DNA of 64,000 nt from JBFHRE01 sp041746105 (GTDB lineage: Bacteria > Actinomycetota > Acidimicrobiia > Spongiisociales > ZC4RG35): positions 49,804 through 113,803 of the forward strand of contig JBGTHP010000018.1 of the NCBI GenBank assembly GCA_041746105.1. The letters are read 5' to 3'. The stretch's first letter is position 1. The number at the start of each line of letters is the position of its first letter. The translations under genes and the position numbers were made by a program. Shown here piece by piece: positions 35,731-44,021 of the stretch. The notes below the pieces were generated by a model. It was not told the origin of the DNA. It made no database searches and worked only from the letters and a program-made list of their open reading frames with translations.

Positions 35731-36018
35731 ATGCCGACCGAAACGAAACGAGCTCGGAGTGAGCGTCTCGAGGTGCGTACGACCCCGGAGGACCGCGCCC
35801 TGATCAACCGGGCCGTGGCTGCGTCGGGGACCGATCTCACCGACTTCGTCATCAGCAGTTTGACGACCGCGTCACGGCGGGTGCTGGCCGATCGGGTCGA
35901 TTTCAGTTTGGGATCTGAGGCTCAGGAAGCGTGGGGGAGGATCAACCGTCGTCAAGCGCGCAGTCTGGCCGGGCTTCGTGAGCTGATGGCCAGACCCTCG
36001 CCGTTCAGCGACGAGTGA
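35731..36018 (+). CDS. tacA: DUF1778 antitoxin (TacA-like)
   Basis: This 95-residue protein begins with a ribbon-helix-helix (RLEVRTTPEDRALINRAVAA; TDLTDFVISSL), then a C-terminal toxin-neutralising tail. DUF1778 proteins bind DNA and block GNAT toxins. It overlaps the toxin start by four bases (GTGA), the classic coupled arrangement, and has a strong promoter just upstream. Confidence 0.88.
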   Translation: MPTETKRARSERLEVRTTPEDRALINRAVAASGTDLTDFVISSLTTASRRVLADRVDFSLGSEAQEAWGRINRRQARSLAGLRELMARPSPFSDE

Positions 36019-36533
36019 CCCGACGGTATCGACCTCCGAGGTTGCTGGAGGCCGACGACGTCGTCGACGACTTCGAGTGTCGGTCCGCCGAGCAGACCGA
36101 ATGGCTGCGTTTCCACGCCAGGCAGGCGCATGCCGCCGGCACGGCAAAGGTGCTGGTCGTCACCCCGACGGAGGGCGATGCTGTCGTTGCCTACTACGCC
36201 TGGTCGATGGCCACCATCTCCGTGAAGGATGCCCCTGCCCGGGTTCGTAAAGGCGCTGGTCGCCACCCACAACCGGTGGCCCTGCTGGCTCGCCTCGGGG
36301 TAGCGATCGGACATGAAGGCCACGGGCTCGGTGCCGGTCTTCTCGCCGACGTCATCAGCCGGACGGCACAGCTCGGTGCCGGGATCGGGTGCCGGGGGCT
36401 GCTGATTCACGCCGAGACACCGCAGGCTCGCGACTTCTACCTCCACCTCATCCCCGAGTTCGAGTCGTCACCGACCGACGACCTCCATCTCGTCCTCCTC
36501 ATGAAGGACATCCTCAAGACCCTCAGGGACTGA
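36015..36533 (+). CDS. tacT: GNAT toxin (TacT-like)
   Basis: This 172-residue GNAT-fold acetyltransferase has LLARLGVAIGHEGHGLGAGL, covering the acetyl-CoA pyrophosphate loop (Q/R-x-x-G-x-G variant), and a C-terminal ARDFY helix as in TacT/AtaT toxins. These acetylate charged aminoacyl-tRNA and stop translation. Partnered with the DUF1778 gene; both lie in the tRNA-Ser island where such modules stabilise mobile DNA. Confidence 0.87.
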   Translation: MTRRYRPPRLLEADDVVDDFECRSAEQTEWLRFHARQAHAAGTAKVLVVTPTEGDAVVAYYAWSMATISVKDAPARVRKGAGRHPQPVALLARLGVAIGHEGHGLGAGLLADVISRTAQLGAGIGCRGLLIHAETPQARDFYLHLIPEFESSPTDDLHLVLLMKDILKTLRD

Positions 36534-36561
36534 CACCACAGAGGTCGAAGCCGAGCATCTC

Positions 36562-36768
36562 GGGGCGCACTGGGGGCGCGGGAGAACGAGCAACGACGCA
36601 AGCGACCCGGAAGTGACGAGAGGTGATGAAAGGCCAAAATCCCTTGTGGCACAAGGGATTTCAGCAATTGGCCTGGTAAATCGGCCATCCCGAGAATCGG
36701 CCCGAACGGTCTTGAAAACCGTTGAACCCGCATAGGGTTCCGTGGGTTCAAATCCCACCCCCTCCGCT
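36562..36768 (+). repeat. Att-like repeat, copy B
   Basis: This copy matches copy A from GAGAACGAGCAACGACGCAA (36582-36601) onward and ends in a perfect copy of the tRNA-Ser(TGA) 3' end (36706-36768). It includes the hairpin AAATCCCTTG-TGGCA-CAAGGGATTT (about 36639-36663), a terminator-like stem. It begins 28 bases after the toxin stop. Confidence 0.78.
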
Positions 36769-36815
36769 CCATTGTGTATCGACCGTCGAGGGTCGGTACG
36801 GCTGCGGCACAATCT

Positions 36816-36880
36816 GGAGAGGGGGCCGAGTGGTCGAAGCCGCTTGCCTGCCAAGCGAGTAGGGGGCGTAGCGACGGTCG
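36816..36880 (+). pseudogene. Degenerate tRNA-Ser(GCT)-like fragment
   Basis: GGAGAGGGGGCCGAGTGGTC and the following anticodon arm copy the 5' half of the intact tRNA-Ser(GCT) at 38031, and the 47 bases before it copy 37981-38030. The loop reads CTGCCAA (GCC, a glycine anticodon), and the T arm and 3' acceptor are missing, so this is a tRNA pseudogene produced by the same duplication as repeats B and C. Confidence 0.7.
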
Positions 36881-36979
36881 AGAGCGCCTGAGGGGGGCGT
36901 CGCTCCGATGGGTCCGCGAGGTCACTCGGCGCAATGAAGGATCTGGTGCGAGTGCACAGAGGCCTTGTACGATTTGGTC

Positions 36980-37840
36980 ATGAGGGTCGAGATCGAGGGC
37001 ATCCGCCACTGGTTCGATATCGACGGTCTCGGGTTGGTTCCTGAGCAGCGGACCATGCGAACCAGGCCGACAGTTCTACTTTTGCACGGAGGGCCAGGAG
37101 GGTTCGACCACTCGTACCTCAAGCCCGATTTCAGCCGTTTGACAGAGTTTGCTCAAGTCGTCTATCTGGATCTGCCAGGCCATGGCAGATCAGACTGGGG
37201 TCCAGCCGAGGCCTGGACCTTCGAGTGGGCTGGCGATCTGGTCCACGCCTTCTGTGAATCCCTAGAAATCGTCAGGCCGGTAGTGTTCGGTCACTCATTC
37301 GGAGGGCCGGTCGCCATGAGCTACGGATCGCGCCATCCTGGCCACCCCGGAGGTCTGATACTGCAGTCGACGATGGCGAGATTCGACTTGGATCGGGTCG
37401 TTGACGGGTTCAGAGACGAGCATGGAACCGAGACTGCTGACATTGTGCAACGGTCTTACCTAGGAGACCCGAGTGTGACTGCTGACGAGTGGGCACAGTG
37501 TTGGACTTTGTTCGGACCATGGGTGCCGGGGGAAACGGAGAAGGCGAGGATTCCTCGCAACGAGGGTCTGAATGTGGCCGGCGGAGAGTTGATGCTGAGG
37601 TTTGACCTCATCTCCGAGCTGGCCGGAGTCCGCGCTCCCACGCTGGTGAGCGTTGGTGAAATGGACCCGATCACACCCGTCTGGGCGGCTGAAACCATCT
37701 TCGAAGCCCTGCCGGATGGCATCGGACGTCTCGAGGTGATCAGGAACGCCGGCCACTTCCCTTGGAAGGACCGGCCCGAGTCTTACTGGTCGTCCGTCAG
37801 ACGCTTCGTCGAGCAAACGGCCGGAGTTGACCAAACGTGA
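36980..37840 (+). CDS. Alpha/beta hydrolase, proline iminopeptidase-like
   Basis: This 286-residue hydrolase has an oxyanion-loop HGGPGG (about residues 36-41), nucleophile elbow GHSFGG (about residue 110), an Asp in VGEMDPITP and a His in NAGHFPWKD, forming a complete catalytic triad. HGGPGG is characteristic of S33 prolyl aminopeptidases, though many relatives cleave esters. It is the sole gene between att repeats B and C. Confidence 0.8.
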   Translation: MRVEIEGIRHWFDIDGLGLVPEQRTMRTRPTVLLLHGGPGGFDHSYLKPDFSRLTEFAQVVYLDLPGHGRSDWGPAEAWTFEWAGDLVHAFCESLEIVRPVVFGHSFGGPVAMSYGSRHPGHPGGLILQSTMARFDLDRVVDGFRDEHGTETADIVQRSYLGDPSVTADEWAQCWTLFGPWVPGETEKARIPRNEGLNVAGGELMLRFDLISELAGVRAPTLVSVGEMDPITPVWAAETIFEALPDGIGRLEVIRNAGHFPWKDRPESYWSSVRRFVEQTAGVDQT

Positions 37841-37980
37841 TGAGGGGCCGAATACCCTTGTGGCGTAAGGGTTTCTGGCGAATTCGCCTGGTAGGCGGCC
37901 AACCAGCGAATCGGCTCTAACGGTCTCGAAAGCCGTTGAACCCGCAAAGGGTTCCGTGGATTCAAATCCCACCCCCTCCG
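37839..37980 (+). repeat. Att-like repeat, copy C
   Basis: This copy aligns with the downstream 140 bases of copy B but is more divergent (loop CTCGAAA; GCAAAGGGTTCCGTGGATTC). It keeps the hairpin (ACCCTT...AAGGGT around 37855-37871) although its sequence has changed, and ends in CACCCCCTCCG. It overlaps the last codons of the hydrolase gene and is followed 50 bases later by intact tRNA-Ser(GCT). Confidence 0.7.
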
Positions 37981-38030
37981 CTCCATTGTGTATCGACCGT
38001 CGGCGGTCGGTACGCTGCGGCGCACAACCT

Positions 38031-38120
38031 GGAGAGGTGGCCGAGTGGTCGAAGGCGCTCGCCTGCTAAGCGAGTAGGGGGTGTAAAGCCTCCTCGAGGG
38101 TTCAAATCCCTCCCTCTCCG
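38031..38120 (+). tRNA. tRNA-Ser (GCT)
   Basis: Acceptor GGAGAGG/CCTCTCC, D arm GGCCGAGTGGTCGAAGGC, anticodon stem CTCGC/GCGAG with loop CTGCTAA (anticodon GCT), a long variable arm (TAGGGGGTGTAAAGCCTCCT) and T arm GAGGG-TTCAAAT-CCCTC. It completes the serine isoacceptor set begun at 30536 and marks the right end of the island. Confidence 0.95.
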
Positions 38121-38221
38121 CAAGATCTCGCCCCGGCGGCGTGGCCGGCGCCACCGCGGCCCACGGTTGCCGGTTTGTTTTCGCCTCCTCGAGATGGGAT
38201 TGCCCCGGCTGTCCGTTGGTG

Positions 38222-38806
38222 TCAGAAACGGCCGCCCGGCCGTCGCCCTTGGATGTCGATGCCGAATTCGGCGCCGGCGTCTCGTATCGCGTCGAACAGA
38301 TACTGGCCACTCGAACGCTCACAACTGAGTAGATACGACCGAAGCCCTGCCCGATCGTCTCGAACAATATCTGTGACCACGTTTGCCACCGACGCTCGGA
38401 AGGCGGCCAGGTTCGGGCACATCGGCTCCGACAGGTCGATCGAACAGAGTTTTTCGAGTACGCGAGGCGCCAACTCACCATGGAGCCGCATCAGGGCTCG
38501 TCCGTGAGTCATGTCGAGGACCATTGATTCGGGTTGAACCACCGCAGGGACCGCGCCGACGGGTCCGAGGAGGGTCCATTCGCTTGGGCCGGAACCGACG
38601 ATCAACCAGTCGCCTTGCCGCGCCGCCGTTCCATATCCATGCGGGTACAAGTGGCGTTCCGACTTCACCAGCACTTTGGTTGCGGCCGAGACGTCGGTGA
38701 TCGTCAAAGCTGCGTCAGAAGAGCGCCTTGACACGATCCAGCCCGACTCGATTTCGACGGGGTCCGCCTGTTCGATGGGACTGCGGGCGATCGGGAGTTC
38801 AGCCAC
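38222..38806 (-). CDS. soxG: Sarcosine oxidase-type gamma subunit (SoxG/MgdD-like)
   Basis: This 194-residue protein resembles the gamma subunit of heterotetrameric sarcosine oxidase, a YgfZ/GcvT-like fold (GPSEWTLLGP, LDMTHGRALMRLHG, LSCERSSGQYLFDAIRDAG). It is the last gene of the soxB-soxD-soxA-soxG operon and its GTG start overlaps soxA by eight bases. The same subunit occurs in N-methylglutamate dehydrogenase. Confidence 0.85.
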   Translation of the reverse strand: MAELPIARSPIEQADPVEIESGWIVSRRSSDAALTITDVSAATKVLVKSERHLYPHGYGTAARQGDWLIVGSGPSEWTLLGPVGAVPAVVQPESMVLDMTHGRALMRLHGELAPRVLEKLCSIDLSEPMCPNLAAFRASVANVVTDIVRDDRAGLRSYLLSCERSSGQYLFDAIRDAGAEFGIDIQGRRPGGRF

Positions 38807-41633
38807 GCAACCGGCTCCCTTCGTGGTCGAAGTGGGCGTGGTGCTCCATCACGGTCGCCTGCGCCTCAGTGCGATCCGGAAGCCGGATCGTGATCACGGT
38901 GCCGGGGGAGGCGAGGTGGTGCGCCACGACACCGAGACAGATGGATCGGTTGAGGGTGGGCGAGAAACGGGAGGAGGTGATTCGCCCCGCGATCCTGTGG
39001 TCGTCGATGATCTGAGACGCCTCTGGGGGAACGATTTTGGGGTCCAGCGGCTGGAGCGCGACAAGCCGGTCCGATTCGTGTTGCTGTTGCCAACCGAGTT
39101 CTGGCTTGCCGGCGAAGTCCTCCTTGTCGAGTTTGATCATCCAATCGATGCCGGCCGAGTATCCCTGCATGAGCCCATCGGTGTCCTGTCCGACGATGAA
39201 ATGACCCTTCTCGAGCCGCATGATTCGTTGTGCCTCGACCCCGAAAGCGCCAATACCGAGATCCGCACCGGCGGTGAAGAGGGACTCCCACACGTGGAGA
39301 CCGTATCCGGCAGGCACGTGGATTTCGAAAGAAAGCTCCCCGGTGAAGCCGATTCGCCACATGAAGCAGTCGACGCCTGCGATCGATCCCTGACGGACCG
39401 TCATGTAAGGGAAGGACTCCGGCGACAGATCGATGTCGTGTACGAGACGGGCGAGCAACTCTCGCGATCGCGGCCCCGCCACGTTCATCGAGGCATAGCC
39501 CGTAGTGACCGGGGTGACGTGGACCCGCCATTCTGGATGTTCGGTTTGGAGCCAGTTCTCGATCCATTCCCACACCCCGGCCGCTCCAGAAGATGTGGTC
39601 GTCATCAGATAATGGTCGGGCCCGAGGCGTCCCGTCACCCCGTCATCGAGGATCACACCGTCCTCGGCGCACATGACCCCATAACGAACGGCGCCGACGT
39701 CGAGCTTCGCCCACTTGTTCACATAGACCATGTTGAGCAAATGGGATACGTCGGGACCGCGCAGATCGAGCTTCCCCAGTGGGGTCACGTCGATCACGCC
39801 GACGTTGGTCCTGACGTTTTTCACCTCGGCGGCGGGGTCGCCGTAGTGATCAGGGCGAATCCACTGTCCGGCCACCAGACCCACCGCTTCGTGTGACGAA
39901 TGCCACGGTTGCATAGGCGAATACCGCACCGGTTCCCACGGTCTGCCCCCTAATGCTCCCAGGGTGATGGGGGCATAAGGCGGGCGCCATACGGTCGTGC
40001 CCACTTCTGAGATGGTTTGTGAGCGCGCCTCGGCCAGCACCGCCACGGCATTGACCGTTTCCAGCTTGCCCTGGTTTGGCCCCATGGTCACTGTGGTGAA
40101 TCGCTTGACGAGTTCGATCGAGTCGTAACCCTCTCTGGCTCCGGCCAGGATGTCTTTCGACGTTACGTCCTCTCCGAAGTCGACGATCCCGTGCGTGCTG
40201 GAACGGAACAACTCCGGATGGTCTTGTCGAGCAAGCGGCCGGATCTCCTTTGGCGGTGGGAGGTCTCCCGGGTCGACCGGGGCGGCCCATGCACGCGCTG
40301 CCTGCCACGAGCGCCCGCGCCCCGCCGCTCGTCTGGCCGCTTCATAACCGGTGGCGGCCGCGTGCTCAGCCAACTCTGCGTCCGTGCCGTCGCCAGTGAT
40401 GCGGCCGGTCGCCATGACATCCTCGGGAAGCTGGGACGGGAAAAAACGGGCAGCCCTTGCGTCATAGATCGGACGGTCGCCCGCCATGTTCATCAGGGAG
40501 GTGGGCGCGGTCCAACCAGTCGCTGTGACCACGAGGTCGCATGCGATCCGGCCGGCGCCCGAGACCTCGACCCACGCCACGCGCTTCTTGTTCCCACCTG
40601 CTCTCACGATCCCGGCGCCATCGCGGGCGTTGGCAACATGGCGGACATCTACTCCTGCCCGTTCGAGATCGGCCACGGCGTCGTCGCCGGACTCGTTGGC
40701 GCTCATCACCACAGCCTTCGATCCTGGCTTCACCGCCCAAAGATTGATCAGGCGTCGGACGGCGGTGGATAACATCACGCCAGGGAGGTCGTTTCCTTCA
40801 AAGACGTAGGGACGCTCGATCAGGCCGGGAGCAACGACGAGACACTTGGCTCTGGCCTTGATGAGCCGTTCGTGGATCGATGGGAGTCCTCGCTGGACGA
40901 TGGCCACCCAGTTGTCGTCGTAGCGTCCGGTCACGACCGAATTAGTCAGAACTTCGATCCCGGGGTGATCGACAACGGCCGAGCGCATCTCGGCGAGGAG
41001 GTTCAACCGTGCCGGGTCGAAGCACAACATTCCCCCCAACTCGTACTCCTCCTCGACCAGCATGACCGAGGCCCCCTCGACCGCGGCAGAAAGGGCGGCC
41101 GCCATTCCGGCAAGACCGCCCCCGGCCACGAGGACATCGGGGTGGACGAAACGTTTGTCGAAATGACCGTGCGCCGTGTCGGGCGAGACCGTTCCCCCGG
41201 CCGCGAACTTCGACAGCACGGAGTCGTACCAGGGCCAAAGCCGCTGCGGCTTTATAAACGTCTTGTAGTAGAAACCGGCCGTCAAAAAGCGCCCAAGCAG
41301 GTCGTTTGCGGCCAAGAGATCAAAGCCGAGGCTGGGCCAGCGGTTTTGGCTGATGACCTCCATGCCCGGTTCGAGTCGCCGATGCGCTCCTCTGACATTT
41401 GGCTCGTCACCGACCTGCACCGTGGCGCCAGGATCAAGGTACGTGGCGGACATGACTCCACGTGGCCGGTGGTACTTGAAGCTCCTCGACAACACCGTGA
41501 CCTCGTTCGCCAGCAAAGCGGAGGCGATGGTGTCACCAGGATGACCCCGATGGGAACGCCCGTCGAAGGTGAACTCGACCTGACTTCCGCGGTCGATGAT
41601 TTCTCCGGGCTGGACCGGAAGTCTGTTCGTCAC
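38799..41633 (-). CDS. soxA: Sarcosine oxidase-type alpha subunit (SoxA/MgdC-like)
   Basis: This 944-residue protein has the full alpha-subunit architecture: an N-terminal 2Fe-2S-ferredoxin-like region (HPGDTIASALLANEV), an NAD-binding FAD-type oxidoreductase domain (VLVAGGGLAGMAAALSAAV near residue 170), then a C-terminal aminomethyltransferase-like folate domain (about residues 560-930, with MRLEKGHFIVGQDTD). The folate domain captures the methyl carbon as methylene-tetrahydrofolate. GTG start overlaps the soxD stop by four bases. Confidence 0.92.
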   Translation of the reverse strand: MTNRLPVQPGEIIDRGSQVEFTFDGRSHRGHPGDTIASALLANEVTVLSRSFKYHRPRGVMSATYLDPGATVQVGDEPNVRGAHRRLEPGMEVISQNRWPSLGFDLLAANDLLGRFLTAGFYYKTFIKPQRLWPWYDSVLSKFAAGGTVSPDTAHGHFDKRFVHPDVLVAGGGLAGMAAALSAAVEGASVMLVEEEYELGGMLCFDPARLNLLAEMRSAVVDHPGIEVLTNSVVTGRYDDNWVAIVQRGLPSIHERLIKARAKCLVVAPGLIERPYVFEGNDLPGVMLSTAVRRLINLWAVKPGSKAVVMSANESGDDAVADLERAGVDVRHVANARDGAGIVRAGGNKKRVAWVEVSGAGRIACDLVVTATGWTAPTSLMNMAGDRPIYDARAARFFPSQLPEDVMATGRITGDGTDAELAEHAAATGYEAARRAAGRGRSWQAARAWAAPVDPGDLPPPKEIRPLARQDHPELFRSSTHGIVDFGEDVTSKDILAGAREGYDSIELVKRFTTVTMGPNQGKLETVNAVAVLAEARSQTISEVGTTVWRPPYAPITLGALGGRPWEPVRYSPMQPWHSSHEAVGLVAGQWIRPDHYGDPAAEVKNVRTNVGVIDVTPLGKLDLRGPDVSHLLNMVYVNKWAKLDVGAVRYGVMCAEDGVILDDGVTGRLGPDHYLMTTTSSGAAGVWEWIENWLQTEHPEWRVHVTPVTTGYASMNVAGPRSRELLARLVHDIDLSPESFPYMTVRQGSIAGVDCFMWRIGFTGELSFEIHVPAGYGLHVWESLFTAGADLGIGAFGVEAQRIMRLEKGHFIVGQDTDGLMQGYSAGIDWMIKLDKEDFAGKPELGWQQQHESDRLVALQPLDPKIVPPEASQIIDDHRIAGRITSSRFSPTLNRSICLGVVAHHLASPGTVITIRLPDRTEAQATVMEHHAHFDHEGSRLRG

Positions 41634-41908
41634 GGGCTTCCCGCCACTTCATCTTGACGTCGGGGGCGGCGAGAGGCGCGGATCTCGTTTGTCACGGAAT
41701 GGCGTTCGATCACGAAGTAGCGACGGCAACCGCTCCGGCATAACCAGGTTTCGGTGGTCCATCCGGCCGGGTTGGTCCGAGTGTGAAGATAGGTTCTCCA
41801 TTCGGCCGGGGTGGCTGCGTTGGGGTCAGGACGTGGCCGCGACTCTCCCACGTATCGCATGTCGGTCGAATTGCGCGGTCCGCACCACGGGCACGGAACG
41901 AGGAGCAT
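41630..41908 (-). CDS. soxD: Sarcosine oxidase-type delta subunit (SoxD/MgdB-like)
   Basis: This 92-residue zinc subunit has CPWCG at its start and CRSGCRRYF near residue 57, which with an intervening His form the single zinc site. It overlaps soxB by one base and soxA by four, so the operon is translated as a coupled series. Confidence 0.9.
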   Translation of the reverse strand: MLLVPCPWCGPRNSTDMRYVGESRPRPDPNAATPAEWRTYLHTRTNPAGWTTETWLCRSGCRRYFVIERHSVTNEIRASRRPRRQDEVAGSP

Positions 41909-43179
41909 CAGTGCCCCACCGCGGCTGCGCCCTTTTCGCCCACGAGCTTCCCCGCGTCGAACCGAGCCAGCGAGAAGGCGGCGATGATCTCCGGGGTTCG
42001 TTCTGTCGCCACCGTTTCAGCCATCGCTTCGCCGGCCACCGGCCCTGCCTTGAACCCATAGGTGCCCCAGCCGACATCGACGAGGAACCCCTCCACCGGA
42101 GTAAAACCCATGATCGGGGAGTAGTCGGGAGTCATGTCGCACAGACCGGCCCACTGCCGCAAAAGGCGCATCTTCGAGATCGAGGGGATCAGTTCGAGGA
42201 CATGTCCGGCCAGCTCCTCGGTGAATTCGAGTGATCCACGCATGGAATACGAGGCGTATGGATCAACCGACGCCCCGAACACCAGCTCGCCCCGTTCGGT
42301 CTGACTCACGTATACATGGAGCGACCCTGACACGACCACCGCATGCAGAAAGAACTTCACCGGCTCGGTTACCGCCGCCTGGAGAGGGTGAGTGATGATC
42401 GGGAGCCGAAGGTCGACCATCTGAGCGATCGTGCCGGCCCAACCAGCGGTGCAATTGATGACGGTGCCCGTCTTGATATGTCCGCGATCGGTGTCCACTC
42501 CGGTGACTTTGCCGGCCGAGGTCGTGATCCCGGTGACTGTCGTGTTCTGGTGGATTTGAACCCCGAGGCGGTCGGCACCGCGGGCGTAACCCCAGTTGAC
42601 GGCATCGTGGCGGATCACTCCGCCCGGAGGGTGATAGAGCGCCCCCAGAATCGGGTACCGAGCCCCACCAGAAACGTCCATCTCCGGGACCAACTCCTTG
42701 ATCTCGGCCGGACCGATCACCTCTGAGTCGATGCCTTGAACCTTGTTCACCTCTGCTCGCCAGCGCATGGTGCGCACGGCACCGTCGTTGTGGGCGAGGG
42801 TCAAATGTCCCCTACGCGAGAACATCACGTTGTAGTTCAGGTCGGCGGCCAGGTTCTTGTAGAGGTGGACCGACCGGTCGTAGAAACGAACGCCTTCCGG
42901 CGTCAGGTAATTGGAGCGGATGATTGCCGTGTTGCGGCCGGACCCTCCGCCTCCGACATACCCCTTGTCGACCACGGCGACGTTGGTGATGCCGTGGTTC
43001 GTGGCAAGGTAATACGCCGTCGCCAGGCCATGGACCCCGGCTCCGATGATCACCACGTCATACGAGGTTTCCAGATCGTGGTCACGCCAGACGGGTGGCC
43101 ACTGCTCACCGGTCAACCCTCGGCGAAAGAGGCTCCAGGCACTGAATTTGGCGGGTTTGGGGCGTCCTTGACGAGTCAT
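41908..43179 (-). CDS. soxB: Sarcosine oxidase-type beta subunit (SoxB/MgdA-like)
   Basis: This 423-residue flavoprotein has FAD-binding VVIIGAGVHGLATAYYLA (about residues 41-58) and the SoxB segment RNTAIIRSNYLTPEG. It oxidises the N-methyl group of its substrate, sarcosine or N-methylglutamate. It heads the soxBDAG operon, 61 bases downstream of an XRE-cupin regulator on the same strand. Next to mgs-like genes, N-methylglutamate dehydrogenase is the favoured reading. Confidence 0.9.
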   Translation of the reverse strand: MTRQGRPKPAKFSAWSLFRRGLTGEQWPPVWRDHDLETSYDVVIIGAGVHGLATAYYLATNHGITNVAVVDKGYVGGGGSGRNTAIIRSNYLTPEGVRFYDRSVHLYKNLAADLNYNVMFSRRGHLTLAHNDGAVRTMRWRAEVNKVQGIDSEVIGPAEIKELVPEMDVSGGARYPILGALYHPPGGVIRHDAVNWGYARGADRLGVQIHQNTTVTGITTSAGKVTGVDTDRGHIKTGTVINCTAGWAGTIAQMVDLRLPIITHPLQAAVTEPVKFFLHAVVVSGSLHVYVSQTERGELVFGASVDPYASYSMRGSLEFTEELAGHVLELIPSISKMRLLRQWAGLCDMTPDYSPIMGFTPVEGFLVDVGWGTYGFKAGPVAGEAMAETVATERTPEIIAAFSLARFDAGKLVGEKGAAAVGH

Positions 43180-43240
43180 GGTCGAGCGGCGATCCTACTC
43201 GTGCGAAGAAACCGAGTCCACTCTGAGTGAACTCGGTCCA

Positions 43241-43870
43241 TCACACGTCGGGCCGCCGTTGGAGGTCCCCGTAGGCCTTCACGGAAAGGAGTTTCACAGG
43301 AACTTCGTTGAGGCGGACTGGCCCGTGGGTCACCTCTCCGTCGAACTGGAGCGAGTCGCCCGCTTCGAGGCTGAATCTTTCCGCTCCGTATCCGTACTCG
43401 AGCGAGCCTTCGATCACGTAGAGGAACTCCGTGCCGGGGTGACGGTAGGAGGCGGACACCTTCGACCTCCGCGTCAGGGTGTAGAGAATGGGCTCCACCC
43501 GGCGGTGGTCCGTTCGAAGGTTTCCGAGGAGCTGGGCCTTCAGTCCCGACCTTGTCCCTCTTGGTACCAGATCGAGACCTCGCCCGGCGCGGACATGCTG
43601 AACGGTATGTGCCTCGACCTCGTCGAAGAAGGCGGTCAACGGGACATCGAGCGCCGATCCGATTCTGGCCAGGGTGGACAACGACGGCGATGCCTGGGCG
43701 TTTTCGATCTTCGACAGCATCCCTTTGGAAAGGCCGGCATGCTCCGCAAGTTGGGCGATCGTGTAGCCCAACTGAAGGCGGTACGACCTCACGCGATTGC
43801 CGATCGCCTCGCTCAGCTGGGCATCTACATCCGGTGTCGTTTCGGTGGGATTGGTGGTGACTTTGACCAT
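43241..43870 (-). CDS. XRE-family regulator with C-terminal cupin
   Basis: This 209-residue protein has a helix-turn-helix at about residues 24-80 (IGNRVRSYRLQLGYTIAQLA, LSKGMLSKIENAQASPSLST) and a cupin sensor domain at about 130-200 (SASYRHPGTEFLYVIEGSLE, EAGDSLQFDGEVTHGP). This architecture (as in PuuR) commonly represses amine or polyamine catabolic genes. It lies between the sox operon (same strand) and the divergent GS-glx operon, positioned to regulate both. The start ATG 43870 is preferred over an unsupported extension. Confidence 0.88.
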   Translation of the reverse strand: MVKVTTNPTETTPDVDAQLSEAIGNRVRSYRLQLGYTIAQLAEHAGLSKGMLSKIENAQASPSLSTLARIGSALDVPLTAFFDEVEAHTVQHVRAGRGLDLVPRGTRSGLKAQLLGNLRTDHRRVEPILYTLTRRSKVSASYRHPGTEFLYVIEGSLEYGYGAERFSLEAGDSLQFDGEVTHGPVRLNEVPVKLLSVKAYGDLQRRPDV

Positions 43871-43936
43871 TCGGGTACCAAGGCTACTGCGAGCGATTCT
43901 AAACCAAAAAGTTTCATGAGATAGCGGTCGGGTTTC

Positions 43937-43965
43937 TCGACAGTGGACTCGATCGCGGGTATAGG
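43937..43965 (+). promoter_or_regulatory. Candidate promoter of GS-glx operon 1
   Basis: TCGACA (43937-43942) and TATAGG (43960-43965) are 17 bases apart in the divergent gap upstream of the ligase gene. The gap also contains AAACCAAAAAGTTTC (about 43900-43914), a short dyad that could be the regulator's operator. Confidence 0.5.
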
Positions 43966-44021
43966 ATCGAAATGCGGACCCCATGGTCATGAGGTATGCG
44001 CCGGTCCTCGAAAGGAACACT

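Noticed and set aside
35544..35852. N-terminal extension of the aminoglycoside nucleotidyltransferase
   Set aside because: It is antisense to the tacA promoter and start, and unlike the family; a normal start exists at 35543 or 35531.
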